Shown: positions 10,706 to 21,412 of the stretch, piece by piece | Layout of the letters: each line of letters begins with the position of its first letter | Position numbering within the stretch: the stretch's first letter is position 1 | NCBI GenBank assembly: GCA_001970855.1 | Contig: LSSN01002223.1 | Span: 1-22,250 of the forward strand | Direction: 5' to 3' | Length of the DNA: 22,250 nucleotides | Origin: Smittium culicis | Lineage: Eukaryota; Kickxellomycota; Harpellomycetes; Harpellales; Legeriomycetaceae | Program-made: the position numbers and the translations under genes | The notes under the pieces: generated by a model | The model's database searches: none | Told to the model about the DNA's origin: nothing | The model's input: the letters and a program-made list of their open reading frames with translations, nothing else

Positions 10706-10711
10706 AATAAA
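10706..10711 (+). terminator. Candidate polyadenylation signal of the AIR gene
   Basis: AATAAA starts 25 nt after the stop codon, followed by T-rich sequence with TTTTA repeats (about 10769-10792). It is the nearest canonical hexamer. Chance occurrence is possible in DNA this AT-rich. Confidence 0.4.
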
Positions 10712-11542
10712 TATAGAATATTGGTCTAGATAACATTGAAAGTTTATATAATGATGCATATAATATCTAATTTTATTTTATTTTATTTTATGTTTTGATA
10801 ATTAGTCAAATTGTGTTATATATATTGTACATTTTTTGTTGAATATAATTTTTTTCTCCTAATGTTTGAGTATCGCATTTTTTAGAAATTTGTAGTTCAA
10901 AAAAAGTTAACTAGCACTAATATATATTATTTGAAATTAGCTGGTCTATTTTACAAAAAGTGTGTGAAATAACAATAGATTCCTATTAACTTGACTGTAA
11001 AAAAAACAAATTTTATTTTTAAAAGTGTGTAATAATTGAATTAATGAAGGTATTTCACCTTGATTAGTGGTTACTTCAATTTTACTTATAAATTTTCTAA
11101 ATTCTAAAAGAAATTGAAGCATAAACTAAAAACAAAAACGGTACAATATGAAATGTTCGTAGCTGTGGTTTATTTTGAACGTTATCAAATACAAATTTAC
11201 GGCTGATTTTGGACTTTAACCAAGAAATAATGATAAACAATTTTTTTTGGGTGAAAATCATAAAGTAATTGGATGGATCATTCTTTAGAAATGAATATTT
11301 ATCGCGGCCAAAATGTTAATCAAATTAGTAATTCGCACAGGTTTATCAGTTTACTAAAAATTGTCTAATGAAGTAATTAAACTGTTTTTATATAATTGAG
11401 TTGGTAAATATAAAGTCAGAGCATTTAATAAAAATTCGGTGTAAATTTAAATCTTTCTATTTTATTTAAATTTTATACAACTTCGTAGCTAGGAAGTGGG
11501 ACTATTTAGCCGAATTCAGTTTTGTACATAGAATCTTTAATA
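10712..11542. other. AT-rich intergenic region between AIR and ARL2 genes
   Basis: No ORF or RNA gene is supported. It contains a short TTTTA-type tandem stretch near 10769-10792 and a 9-bp inverted pair (CTTCAATTT near 11073, AAATTGAAG near 11111). The ARL2 promoter must lie here, but no specific element stands out. Confidence 0.5.
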
Positions 11543-12818
11543 ATGGGGCTGCTAACAACAGTGCGTAAAATCAAAGAGAAAGAACGCGAGATGCGAATTT
11601 TGTTCCTGTAAGTCATTAGAAAAAGAAAAAAGAATAACAATTCCATTAACTTTATATTATAAAAACTATATTTAATGATCACAAGCTCGATTGCCGTCCA
11701 TTTTGGTTTTTTAACGGATATTGTACTTTTTAATAAGGCTTCTCCGCTAATGTCCATTTAAAAACCGTTTATTTTTACCTAGAGGGCTGGACAATGCCGG
11801 TAAAACGACCGCTGTGAAAAGGATAATGAATAAAGATACGAGCGAAGTTTCTCCGACTTTAGGGTTTACGATTGATTCCTTTGAACGTTCAGGGTAAGAA
11901 TAAATAACTGAAATTAAAGAAAAAATTCACTATAGACTTGGGAAGATAATATGTAATGGGGCTGTACATCTTGCTTCCCATTTTAGCAAAAAAAAATTAC
12001 ATAGATATTCATATTTACCCTGTAGACAATCAATTCTTGATCTTTTTTTAATCTTTTTTGTAACAAGTAGTATAATTGTGAATATTGTGTGTTGTTAATA
12101 GGAACATTGTTAATGCTTGGGATGTTGGCGGTCAAAAATCGATACGGCCATACTGGAAAAACTATTTTGAAAAGACAGAGGGGATAGTGTGGGTGGTCGA
12201 TTCTGCTGATCGGTATAGGCTCATGGACTGTGCACAAGAGTTGTCGGAAATTCTGACTGAACAAGTATGTTAATTTAATTATTTTTTGTAAAAAGTAGCT
12301 CCACTTAAATAGAAATATTTCGATTTCTTATTTTTTCACATAAAGTTAAAGTCTAAGATTTTTTTTTTTACTAATTTAGAGACTTATAGGTGCGTCTTTG
12401 CTGATTCTTGCAAATAAGCAGGATATAGAGTCTGCACTTTCAGTAGATGAAATTGCCAATGTAAATTCATTTAATAATTATTAAAACTGAAATTTTATTT
12501 ATATACAACCTTTTTCTCTTTTCCCTTTTTTTAATTTATCATTTACACACTTCCACTCCCTTTACATGGAAACAATATATTTATTTTTCCTCGAGCGAGT
12601 GTGGAGGGAGTTGAGATATATATCATAACTTTTTAATTTAGCTCGTTATAATACGAATTTGTATTCTTGAATCATTTTTATAGGCTCTGGATCTAGAAAA
12701 TATTAGAGGTCATTCATGGAAAATTGTTCCATGCAGCGCAATTACAGGTATGGGCGTAAACGAAGGTGTAGACTGGATAGTATCAGACATATCAGAACGA
12801 ATTTATCGCAACCTGTAA
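11543..12818 (+). CDS. ARL2: ARL2-type small GTPase (Cin4/Alp41 orthologue)
   Basis: ARL2 GTPases work with tubulin-folding cofactors, chiefly cofactor D, in making tubulin heterodimers and keeping microtubules stable; the yeast forms are Cin4 and Alp41. Five exons: 11543-11607, 11783-11893, 12102-12264, 12380-12460 and 12684-12818. GT-AG introns and phases fit, giving 184 aa, the typical ARL2 length. Visible motifs: [18 protein letters not shown] at the N-terminus as in ARL2, P-loop GLDNAGKTT (23-31), switch I PTLGF with Thr47, WDVGGQ (65-70, catalytic Gln70), NKQD (125-128) and CSA (157-159). No key residue is missing. Gly2 is present, but ARL2 proteins are generally not myristoylated. ARL3 is the closest alternative; the N-terminal [16 protein letters not shown] and the RxYWRNYF-like [15 protein letters not shown] favour ARL2. 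The start is fixed by this N-terminus. Confidence 0.94.
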
Positions 12819-13403
12819 AATATAAATGTAATTGGCGGATACCTACTCCGAAATACTTACCCTTTTACTTTTCAAATGGTTCTATATATTTATTTAAACT
12901 AGAAACTAGTGTTGAAAATATATTGCATGAACTTTTTTGCTATTATTTTGTATCAACTGAAGCAACTTTATTAAAATATAAATACTATTCGTATTAAATT
13001 TCAATTTTGAATATAATCAACTAATACGCGTAGTAAATATTCGATTTATTATCAGCTTTTTTTTTTATTTTAATTTACTTATTATTCTCGACTTATTTAT
13101 TTTAATTTGTTTATTATTATTCACGACTTTTTATCTAAAACATCGAATAAAATCATTACAAGTCCATTCTTTTTTACAGTAATTATAAATAGCATAACAA
13201 TCCACGTAAATATAAGCCTTTACACATTATTATATTTTACTAGTAAAATATGTTTTTTTTTGGGGGTATTATTGCGCTTCAGTTCCATTTGCTATAATTA
13301 GCACACCGCTCCTCTAAATAATCTACCATGTATCCATATGATCTCTAGGAACGAAAATGTGTTTTTATGTTCCCATGAAGTATTAGTCTTTTAAGCTTTG
13401 ATA
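12819..13403. other. AT-rich intergenic region 3' of ARL2
   Basis: It contains the ARL2 3' untranslated region and T-rich low-complexity DNA. Open frames here (such as 13107-13301) are rich in I, F, S and T and have no protein-like features. No RNA gene was seen. Confidence 0.5.
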
Positions 13404-13602
13404 TTAACCCTTTCAGGGGCGGTTGGCCTTTTTTAAATACCAAAATTATCCAACCATACGACAATATGATAAATAAATATAATATAGTAATAAATAATTG
13501 GCCGGTAAATTTTATATATCCAATAACAAATAAATATAATATGACTTATCCAATTATAATTTTTAAAAAAAGTTTAAGAGTACTTGCCCCGGAAAGGGTT
13601 AA
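13404..13602. mobile_element. piggyBac-type MITE with TTAA target duplication
   Basis: A 191-bp element (13408-13598) lies between TTAA at 13404-13407 and 13599-13602. The left end reads CCCTTTCAGGGGC and the complement of the right end reads CCCTTTCCGGGGC, matching at 12 of 13 positions. TTAA duplication with CCC..GGG ends is the signature of piggyBac transposons. The interior has no ORF, so it would need a transposase from elsewhere. It contains a 15-bp direct repeat AAATAAATATAATAT (13471-13485, 13528-13542) and three TATCCAA copies (13447, 13517, 13547). Near-identical ends suggest a fairly recent insertion. Confidence 0.7.
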
Positions 13603-14237
13603 ACAAGTTTATTAGACAATAAAACAAATAAACTTAGCTAATCATCTTAATATTTTATAGGTTTTAATATTAGTTCTCCGCTTTAGCGTCAATTGGCTGC
13701 TTAATTTCAAAGTTGCTTTTATTTGGAATTATATGTGCGATTATAGGCTCTATCAAAAATTAGAATTCGCGGTCTAGATCAAAAATGGTTAACTATTGGC
13801 CTATCGTACTGTGGAGAATATTGAAGGGAATCAAATAGCGAATAAACTCTTGTATTTAAAGCAATAATTCAATAAACCCAATCTGAAGAATTAAGGTTTT
13901 ATTTATTTGTAAAATTTCTCAAAAACTACAATATATATAATAAAAAAAAAAAAAACTACAATATAAAACATAATCGCGCTTAGATTTAGTCTTAAATTAT
14001 CGAATAAATCTTAGTTATCATAGAAGTCTTCTTGACATTTAATATACCCACTAATTGCTCTTTCTATTACAAAAATAAAAGAATATCGTATAACTATTAT
14101 TTAATTACAATCGTGGACCTTACTTATATCCATACTAACAAAGAAGCCTTTTCTAGCTAAGATTATTAGCTTTCATAAATCCCTATTCAGCAAGAAAATC
14201 TCGCACTAATTCCGTAAAGTAATTTATTATATAAATA
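13603..14237. other. AT-rich intergenic region 5' of the RMD1-like gene
   Basis: No gene was seen. The notable item is a 15-bp direct repeat around an A run at 13921-13965, listed separately. The promoter of the RMD1-like gene presumably lies in the last few hundred bases. Confidence 0.5.
13921..13965 (+). repeat. 15-bp direct repeat around a short poly-A tract
   Basis: AAAAACTACAATATA occurs at 13921-13935 and 13951-13965. Between them is TATAAT followed by an A run that merges with the second copy. This is either a 30-bp tandem duplication or a target duplication around a nearly empty, poly-A-only retroposon insertion. Confidence 0.45.
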
Positions 14238-16118
14238 ATGGGGCTTAAAGATTTGATACACAAGCCGAATTTCATGCTAAGCGATGAAGATAAGCTTATC
14301 GGCAAAGCCAAAAAGCGAGCATCTTTCAAAAACCTAAATTCAAGAAGATTCTCTTTTCCATTCAAGAAAGTTTCCTGGATGCCAGGATCTTCAAAAACTC
14401 AACAATCTGAATATTTTGACGATTACTTGGACAATCACAGCAGTACCTTATCACCTTCTTCAGGAAAAGCATTCAGCTTCGATGAAAGCACTTACATGAT
14501 TAACAGAAATAAAGATATGCACGCCCGAGGTAAAAGAAATAACATCAATCTATATCGCACTAGAAGTTTCAGTTTTAATGATGAAATCCAAAGTATGTTT
14601 ATTTTAAAATATTTTTTAATTTATTTCATCAGTTAGTTTATCAACTCTAGTTTAATGATTCTTTATTTAATTACTCTTATTTCAAATTGATTTTATTATA
14701 AAATTCAGTCGAGAATCAGCTGCTTACCCATGGTAGCAACGGAGAATCTTCCCGAAAAAAAAACGCTGGTTATCCTCGTGTTACCTCTTACTGTTTAGCA
14801 AATTCATACAACATTAGAGAAATTCAAAAAATGTTTAATAGAAGAATTGGAAATCATAAAACTGGCGAGAAAAAATCAAAGATATACGACGAGTGGTAAT
14901 TTTCTAAATTAATTCATTATTAATAATCTTTCAATTTGTTTAAATTATTAAAAAAAATAGCATTATATTTATATACTTATTTCTGATCCTTTATTCTATA
15001 ACAAATATTTATTTTCTTTATGGGTTTTCTTTTACATAGCTTGTTTATTCCTCAGTATTATTCAGACTTTAGCACTGTTGATGTCAATGAACGAACAGAA
15101 TTACTAGAAAATCGTGCTGAGAGCGAATATAGCTTGGATGATGAAAACAGAAATAGAGGCGGTATACTTGGAGTTATCGATAGAATAGCTTTTAATAGCA
15201 AAGATATAATCCCAGAAGCTTTTGTTTTTGATTATGGAGTTGTTGTCACTTGGGGTATGACCGAAATAGAAGAGCAAGCATTTTTAAGAGAAATATCAAT
15301 TTTTAGTTTAGAGCCTATAAGTTACCACAACCAACAAAAAGATGAATTTGGTTTTACTTATGATAAGGCAGAAGAGATAGAGGGGATCGAAAACTGTATA
15401 ATTAGAAATGACTTAATAACCCTAGATCATGATCGCTCGTCAGCGACAAAATTGGCTATTTCCCATGCCATTGCCCAATCTGGAAAAATCTCTTTATATG
15501 AAGACTTATTTGAAGTTACAATAAACCAAACAAAGCGTATTCCACAATCACTTGCTAAACATGGTCACGTAAACATGAGCCGTACCAGCATCGCGAAAAA
15601 AATAGGTCAATTATTTATTATGCGTGTTAATGTCAGTTTAATTTCTAATATTTTGGACACCCCTGAAATATTTTGGTATGAACCCGACCTACAGCCCATT
15701 TACAATGAGGTGCGAAACTACTTGGAAATATCTCAGCGCATCGATCTACTTAATCATAGAGTTGGTGTTATTGGAAATATGCTTGAAATGCTAAGAACTC
15801 ACATTAATGGATCACATGGTAAGCTCTATTTTTTTTTTAATTATAAATTACAAACTCGTTTTTCTTATATTCTTTTGAAGATACTGCGTAATTTAACCAT
15901 TATTTAACAAAAAACCACTTATAAATCCCCTAATAGGCGAGTTTCTCGAGTGGATTGTTATCATTCTTATAGGTAAATACTTTATTTTTATTTAATTTTC
16001 TCAATTCAGAAAACTTTAAACGCTCGTTTAGATTATAATAACTTCTCTTTTTTTATTTATAGGTGTAAGTATCATGGTTATGAGTACCGAGCTGTATGTC
16101 TTTAGTTTATTGGGCTAA
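14238..16118 (+). CDS. RMD1: RMD1/Sif2-like DUF155 membrane protein
   Basis: Member of the DUF155 family (yeast Rmd1, fission yeast Sif2, human mitochondrial RMND1). Rmd1 was found as needed for meiotic division in yeast; its biochemical role is not established. Five exons: 14238-14592, 14709-14895, 15040-15818, 15937-15972 and 16063-16118, with GT-AG introns and consistent phases, giving 470 aa. The first 118 residues are basic, serine-rich and probably disordered. The DUF155 region starts at about residue 142 (RVTSYCLANSYN), continues with YDECLFIPQYY at about 177, EAFVFDYGVVVTWGMTEIEE at about 240 and LDHDRSSATKLAISHAIAQS at about 309. A single hydrophobic segment near the C-terminus (about 445-463, FLEWIVIILIGVSIMVM) is the usual family anchor, assembled from the 36-nt exon 4 and exon 5. 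No cleavable mitochondrial presequence is obvious, which favours the Rmd1/Sif2 branch over RMND1. The paralogue Rmd8 or YDR282C types cannot be fully excluded. Confidence 0.88.
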
Positions 16119-16180
16119 AAATTTCATTTTTTTTTATTTTATCAATATTATTGTTTTATTAAATTTTCACAACTTTTTTT

Positions 16181-16186
16181 AATAAA
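16181..16186 (+). terminator. Candidate polyadenylation signal of the RMD1-like gene
   Basis: AATAAA lies 63 nt after the stop codon, behind a T-rich stretch. It is the first canonical hexamer downstream of the gene; placement is its only support. Confidence 0.35.
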
Positions 16187-17706
16187 TTCAATTAAACAAT
16201 TGAATGCTTATTAAACCTCATAAATTACTTTTGTTTTTGTTTATATCTATTCTTTAAAGAAATCAACCCTATCCATCTATAAATAGTCAGTATATATATG
16301 TAGAATTGTAGAATCAACGAAGAATCAGGTTTCTCGTCACCTTATACAATTTCAGTTTCATCTACTTGCAGAAAATATTCTTTGTAAAATATTATGCTCT
16401 CAATAATCACCAATAAAAACGTTTAGGAAATAAAATATCGAATAAAGTGAATTGTATATTAAATTTAAAAAGAAGTTTGTAGTATAATAACACAATTTTA
16501 AAGAAAGGTATTATGATGCACTAAATCACAAAGTCATTAAAATATGCGAAATCCTTTATTTGTTAAAATTATCATTATTTAAAAAGCGTTCTTTGTAAAA
16601 AAAAAAAAAAAAACTAATAGATAAGGCCAACACAGCCTCGATCAACACAAAAAAAAAAAACAATTAAAGGGACGACTAGAGGCATAAAGAAACAGGGTCA
16701 AAAAATACTCATTTTCATATGAATATTAGGCTAAGCAGAAGAATATAGTTTTTTTCCAAATATTGACATTATTTTTTCTTTGTTTACTTATAAATAATAT
16801 AACTATAAATTTTATTACTTTTTTAAATTTTATTAAAATAATATTATAAAATCAAAACTACATACAAAAAAATTTTAATAATAAATTAAACTAAAAAAAA
16901 TTCAACGCATTTTTTAGTAATTTAACAACTAATAGTTTTTTTAAACAGAAAGCTTATCTTAATAAAATAACTCGAAATAAACAAAAAAAAACCCTGTTTA
17001 ACAACAATTAATGATTAACTCAGTATGAATAAGACACATACTACAAATAATTCATAAGACATAATCTTCTACATGTATTTATTTAAACTTGTTTAATTTT
17101 TTGATGAGAGTAAAAAAACTAATAAAGTTTAATCATATATCAAGTATTTATATTTACTTGGCAATACTAATCATTATGACGAAAAAACCGTTTTTTTCGC
17201 TTCAGAGATACGTTTAATAAGCATAATTAAAAAGAAAATTTTTTTATTACAATATTAACTGAAAAATTTAAAGGAAAGTAATGAATATAAATTATAAAAG
17301 AGAGTATGGTCAGTTTAAAATTAATTTTATAATTTTAATTAATTATTGAATACCATTAAATTTCGTTAAGAATGCTCGTCGAAATAAAACAATAATAAGA
17401 GCGATCTCACAAAATGTCAGAATTTTTAAAGTTACACCACAAGTGGAAATTTTTCCCTTAAATGACACCTTTTTTATTATTTGCTGATAATTAATCTTTA
17501 TTAAATCGGTAATTTTGTTAAAAATTAATCGACTTTTTGAGAAAAGATTAATTTATATTATACGAGGAGAGGAAACATATTAAGCATTAACATATTATTG
17601 GATTTAACTAAACCGAAAATAAAAACCAAAATAAATAAAGCGAATAAAATTAACGATTAATATTTTTAAATTATTTAATATAAAGTTATACTAGCTTTAA
17701 CCTTAC
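16187..17706. other. AT-rich intergenic region between RMD1 and the DIRS element
   Basis: No supported gene on either strand; all frames are short. There are A runs near 16597-16613 and 16649-16660. A 12-mer TTCTTTGTAAAA occurs at 16378 and 16589, but its order relative to the A run does not fit a retroposon. Confidence 0.5.
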
Positions 17707-17822
17707 CATCTTTCAGCAAAGGTAAAATTGATCCAGTTTTAGGTGCTTTAAATTTCACCACTCTGCATATAGTATAAATTAATCTTTGCCATAAAGAACT
17801 CAATTAATTTCAGCATTATACT

Positions 17823-18870
17823 TCAAATAATAGACATATTAAGTTGCCCTAAATTTAAAATATACTCAGTAGAGTTATTCGACGAATTTCTTATAAGTCA
17901 ATAATATGTATCTATGACGTTTTAGCTTGGCTAAAATGTACGTGAAACTATATCATTAGCCGATACCCCTACTTCTCTGGCTAAGGTATCACTTATTTCA
18001 TTCCCTTTGAGGATTGGTGCTACAGGGTCACGGATTATTAAATCAGATAATGAATGGGTTTATCTTATAATAATATCCACAGGTAATGGCTTGGAAGTAT
18101 CGTTAACATACCTTATATGCCTATGAGCTACCCAATTGATATTTTTTTTGTAGGGAGTTATGGAAGGATTTGAATTTAATCTTTTCCTTGTAGACCACGT
18201 ATGAATATACTGGTGATAGTATTAAATCAGAGTGGGTGTTAATCTGGTATGACTTTTCAATTGGGCAGCCACCACTTTTTTATTTAGGGGCTACTATTTC
18301 TAGATCTAGCACCCCTTTTACGATCCGGATACGTTTTTCGTCAATGCTATGGATGAGCTGGCGGGGAGAAAACCTGTTACTGATATCAGCCAGAAAAGCT
18401 CCACTATTATTTGCTTAACAAAGAGGGAACAGTTTTTGCCCCATTCTCGAAGCAATTCTATAACTGGTGATATATCCATAGTAAGCCTGATGAATAATTT
18501 AATAGAAGTATCATCCTATATGTTGATAAATTCAGAAAAAATTGGATGTGCGGCTAGCTCGCCTGAACTATTTGAAATTTGAAGAAGAGCCGATATGTAA
18601 AATTTTATTGGGCCTACTTTCAGCTTGTCTCTGTGTAAATTTTCACCAGATAGTTGATTATTTGAGGCGCGAAAATGGGAATGGATATCTGGTTAGATAT
18701 TCTCCAATATAGAAAGCGCTGCTGGATAGAGCTTTACCAAGATCTACGATGATCAAGTCATTCATTGAAAAAGATAAATTAAATGGCGTAAGTGCCGAGA
18801 CCTTGCGTTTCGAGGAAACGCCACTGACATTCGAGGCCAACAAAATCCAGTAATTGTTTTCCGAGAGCGG
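17823..18870 (-). pseudogene. Tyrosine recombinase remnant of the DIRS element
   Basis: The N-terminal part is traceable from NYWILLASNVSGVSSKRK (about 18860) through KFYISALLQISNSSGELAAH. Then come SPVIELLREWGKN and LFWLISVTGFL, a frameshift near 18355, and HSIDEKRIRIVKGVLDLEIV. A TAA at 18280-18282, KSGGCPIEKSYQINTHSDL, another frameshift, a TAA at 18060-18062, and the C-terminal SDTLAREVGVSANDIVS follow. The end shows DTYY, where the catalytic tyrosine is expected, immediately followed by a TGA at 17898-17900, then RNSSNNSTEYILNLG to the natural-looking stop at 17823-17825. In this class the enzyme inserts the circular cDNA. This copy cannot make it. Confidence 0.8.
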
Positions 18871-19261
18871 TGACTTTCTGCTTTTTTGACCCGAAGCTAG
18901 ATTTTTTGCTTTAAGTAGAAGTGTATGAGAAATTGAAAGTGCCATCAGGTGTGGGGACAGAATAGCGGATATAAAAATTGAAGTAACTAGAGCCATTGTG
19001 ATTCGCTCACTGTGAACCACTGAACTACCTGGGATATCAGATTCCAGGGTGGATAGTATTACAGATTGTCGAATCTGGACCATTCTTTACAAGGTTATTC
19101 TGTACCTGGTATTTTTTAACCAGGAACCAGCTGTAAAAATTTTCCAGCTTCATGTTCTGGAATGGTATAAAAAAATCGAAGTTTTAGGGCTCATACTGTG
19201 ATTTCTGAGCCGAGAATGTCTGTTGCGATAGAGAAAAGATCTTTTCTGTTAATTCCAGTAG

Positions 19262-20520
19262 TTACGTGGAGGTTTTTCCCTTGGTTATCTTTAAATATGA
19301 GTGTGTGTTTGTGTTGTCTGAGTAGACTAATACTGATCGAACCACCACATTCTTGAGCTTCAGTGCATAAAACACCGTCAAAAATTCCTTTGTGTTGATA
19401 TACAGTTTCACCACCTTGGGGTTACATATACTTTTGTAATAGTGGTGTCCTACTACTATTCCTAAAGATGAGTCGCTGAAGTCGGTAGATATCTCCAGAT
19501 CTGGCGTCTGGGGCAAGATCGAGTGACCGTTATACTACGTTAGATGGTTCTTACAAAAGGTCTGACTCTGGATTTCCGGTTTCTTATACGTTACTATCGA
19601 TGTCCTTGATTTCAATATTGACAGAGCTATGTTCTTGAGTTCTAATAGTCGGCGTAGCATCATTCTCCCAGCAAGCAGGGCGACTGACATCGACTGGGCC
19701 TTGCCGATGAAGCTCGTCAGACATCTCAATGTCGTCTGGCCAGCGTTGAGCAATCTGCTAGTTTCGCGTCGGAGATCCCAGATCTTTGCGGACGGAACCT
19801 TGATGGAAATTTTACTGGTGTTGATGACCATTCAAAGGTGTGTGATCGACTGAGACTGAGTAGTCGACGACTTCTCGGAATTGACATTGAATCCAAGCTC
19901 CGAGAGCTTGGAGTAGATTAAGCGCGCGTTTGTTTGGCACACGTTTTTGAATTCACCTATAATCAGCAGGTCGTCCAGATATGCAGAGGCTCGAATCCTT
20001 TTCGACCTGGCCCATTCTAGAAATGGGCGGAGGATCTTCGTGAAGACCAACAGGCTCAGTGATAACTCGAATGGCAGAACGCGGAAATGGAAGCAGCGGC
20101 AATTCCAATGAAATTGAACGCACTTTCTGCACTGCTTGTAGAACAAGATGTGAATGAAAGCATCCTGAATGTCTAATGACGTCAAGTAATCCTTCCGACG
20201 GATCATTCTGCAGATGGATGTCAGCGTCTTCAAATTGAATTTCTTTTCTTCCACGTGCAGATTTAGCTTCCGGAGGTCAAGGATAGGTCGGAGACCTCCT
20301 GTTTTCTTCGGTATCGTGAATATCAGACTGTAAAATACTGGTCTTTTCAGCTGTATCTTATCGATTGCTCTCTTGGATATCATGGAGGTTACATCTTTCG
20401 TCAGAAACCTCGCTGGACTCCCGGCTCAGCTTTCCTTTTATCCTCTTCCGGCAAAATTGATTCTGAGGTTGGTCTCTTAAAGGTGATTCTGAATCCCCTC
20501 TCCAATATGTCCCGTTCCCA
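19262..20520 (-). pseudogene. Reverse transcriptase-RNase H remnant of the DIRS element
   Basis: RT signs in order: GFRITFKRPTSES near 20500 (out of frame with the rest), then from 20383 IPKKTGGLRPILDLRKLN, LTSLDIQDAFIHI, and the catalytic AYLDDLLIIG (YLDD at 19970-19981). The same frame then crosses a TGA at 19832-19834, GQTTLRCLTSFIGKAQS, a TAG at 19535-19537, and the RNase H part: LPQTPDLEISTDFSDSSLGI, INTKEFLTVFYALKL and VYSDNTNTHSYLK, ending at a TAA at 19262-19264. The RNase H core Asp residues (STD and YSDN) are present. From 20383 to 19262 the frame is otherwise intact, so only three point stops interrupt it. Remains of the post-RNase H region are scrambled. Confidence 0.85.
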
Positions 20521-20551
20521 TCGAACTCCTGTTATTTTGAACAAAAATTAT

Positions 20552-21412
20552 CTAAGCATAGCTATGTGGCCAGCTATATGTGAACCTTTCTGGGTCTCTA
20601 TTGTGACCCCTTTCCACAGCCTCGACCTCTCGCGAGAAAATTTTATTAGCGGTCCTGGGTCTTTTAACTGGCTTCAGTGGTAGTTGCAGCTGCCGTTCTC
20701 GGCGCATTAACAGTTTGCTGCTATCCGTATCCTTAGGTATCTTACTCTGCTGACTCCTGCGAAAGGGCTCGAATCGTTGTCGTTTCATGGCTGGTTTCTT
20801 TGCTATGAGGACGTCCAAAGTCTATTGATCCAAAGCGATTTGACATTAGATTAAAAGTGTTGATTCAGTTTCCCAATAAGGTCCAATCACTTGTGAAGAT
20901 TGCCTAACCTTGCTTGGGTTGCAATAGCGAAAAATACATATAAGAGAGCTCTAATTGTGCTGGTTGAAATAATTTCTGGATCTTTGGAGGTGCCAAAACC
21001 GTGGCTTTCCTAGATTTGGCGATGGTAGTAGTAGTAAATTCGCCAAGTTGCTTTTTCCAGAGATAATTGTGTCCCATAGATAGCGGAATCAGTTTTATTC
21101 ACTGTTATCGATGTAGTATAATTCAGTGGAGGCTGAGTGTATTTTATCGAAATAGTCTTAGTTCAATAGTGAATTTTAATTTTACGATCTAATTGCTTAT
21201 CGGTGATCTAAAGAAGTTATTTTCAATGAATGACAGAGCTTCAGAGATCTCCAGATCAACATTAATGTCTAAAATTGGTATCCTTGTTGAAAATTACGGG
21301 CCCTCTTGCTATTGGTTGTTCTCCATCTCACGTTGTAGTTTCTTTATCAGTATTAATTTACCCTGATTAGGTCTTGGATTGCGGGGGCTTATGCTTCAGA
21401 AAATTGTTCCAT
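20552..21412 (-). pseudogene. Gag-like ORF remnant of the DIRS element
   Basis: A start is seen at 21410-21412 with MEQFSEA, a stop, then APAIQDLIRVN in the same frame. Further pieces lie in shifted frames: ILDINVDLEISEALSFIEN, then TDSAIYGTQLSLEKATW, which resembles the 'T..ALYGiQlaLs.AtRp' block of fungal DIRS Gag proteins. The last part (20552-20818) is open and basic (KRQRFEPFRRSQQSK). At least three stops and several frame changes separate the pieces. The Gag call rests on position and this one block. Confidence 0.55.

Noticed and set aside
11983..12264. 93-codon minus-strand frame over ARL2 exon 3
   Set aside because: It is antisense to the WDVGGQ exon and has no features of its own.
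12716..12997. 93-codon frame over the last ARL2 exon
   Set aside because: It is out of frame with the GTPase, whose G5 motif and stop are in the other frame.
16378..16613. 12-bp repeat TTCTTTGTAAAA at 16378 and 16589 near an A run, considered as another retroposon
   Set aside because: The second copy lies before the A run, not after it, so the order does not fit target-primed insertion on either strand.
18236..18582. Two plus-strand frames in the DIRS region
   Set aside because: They are antisense to the recombinase remnant, which has recognisable motifs on the minus strand.
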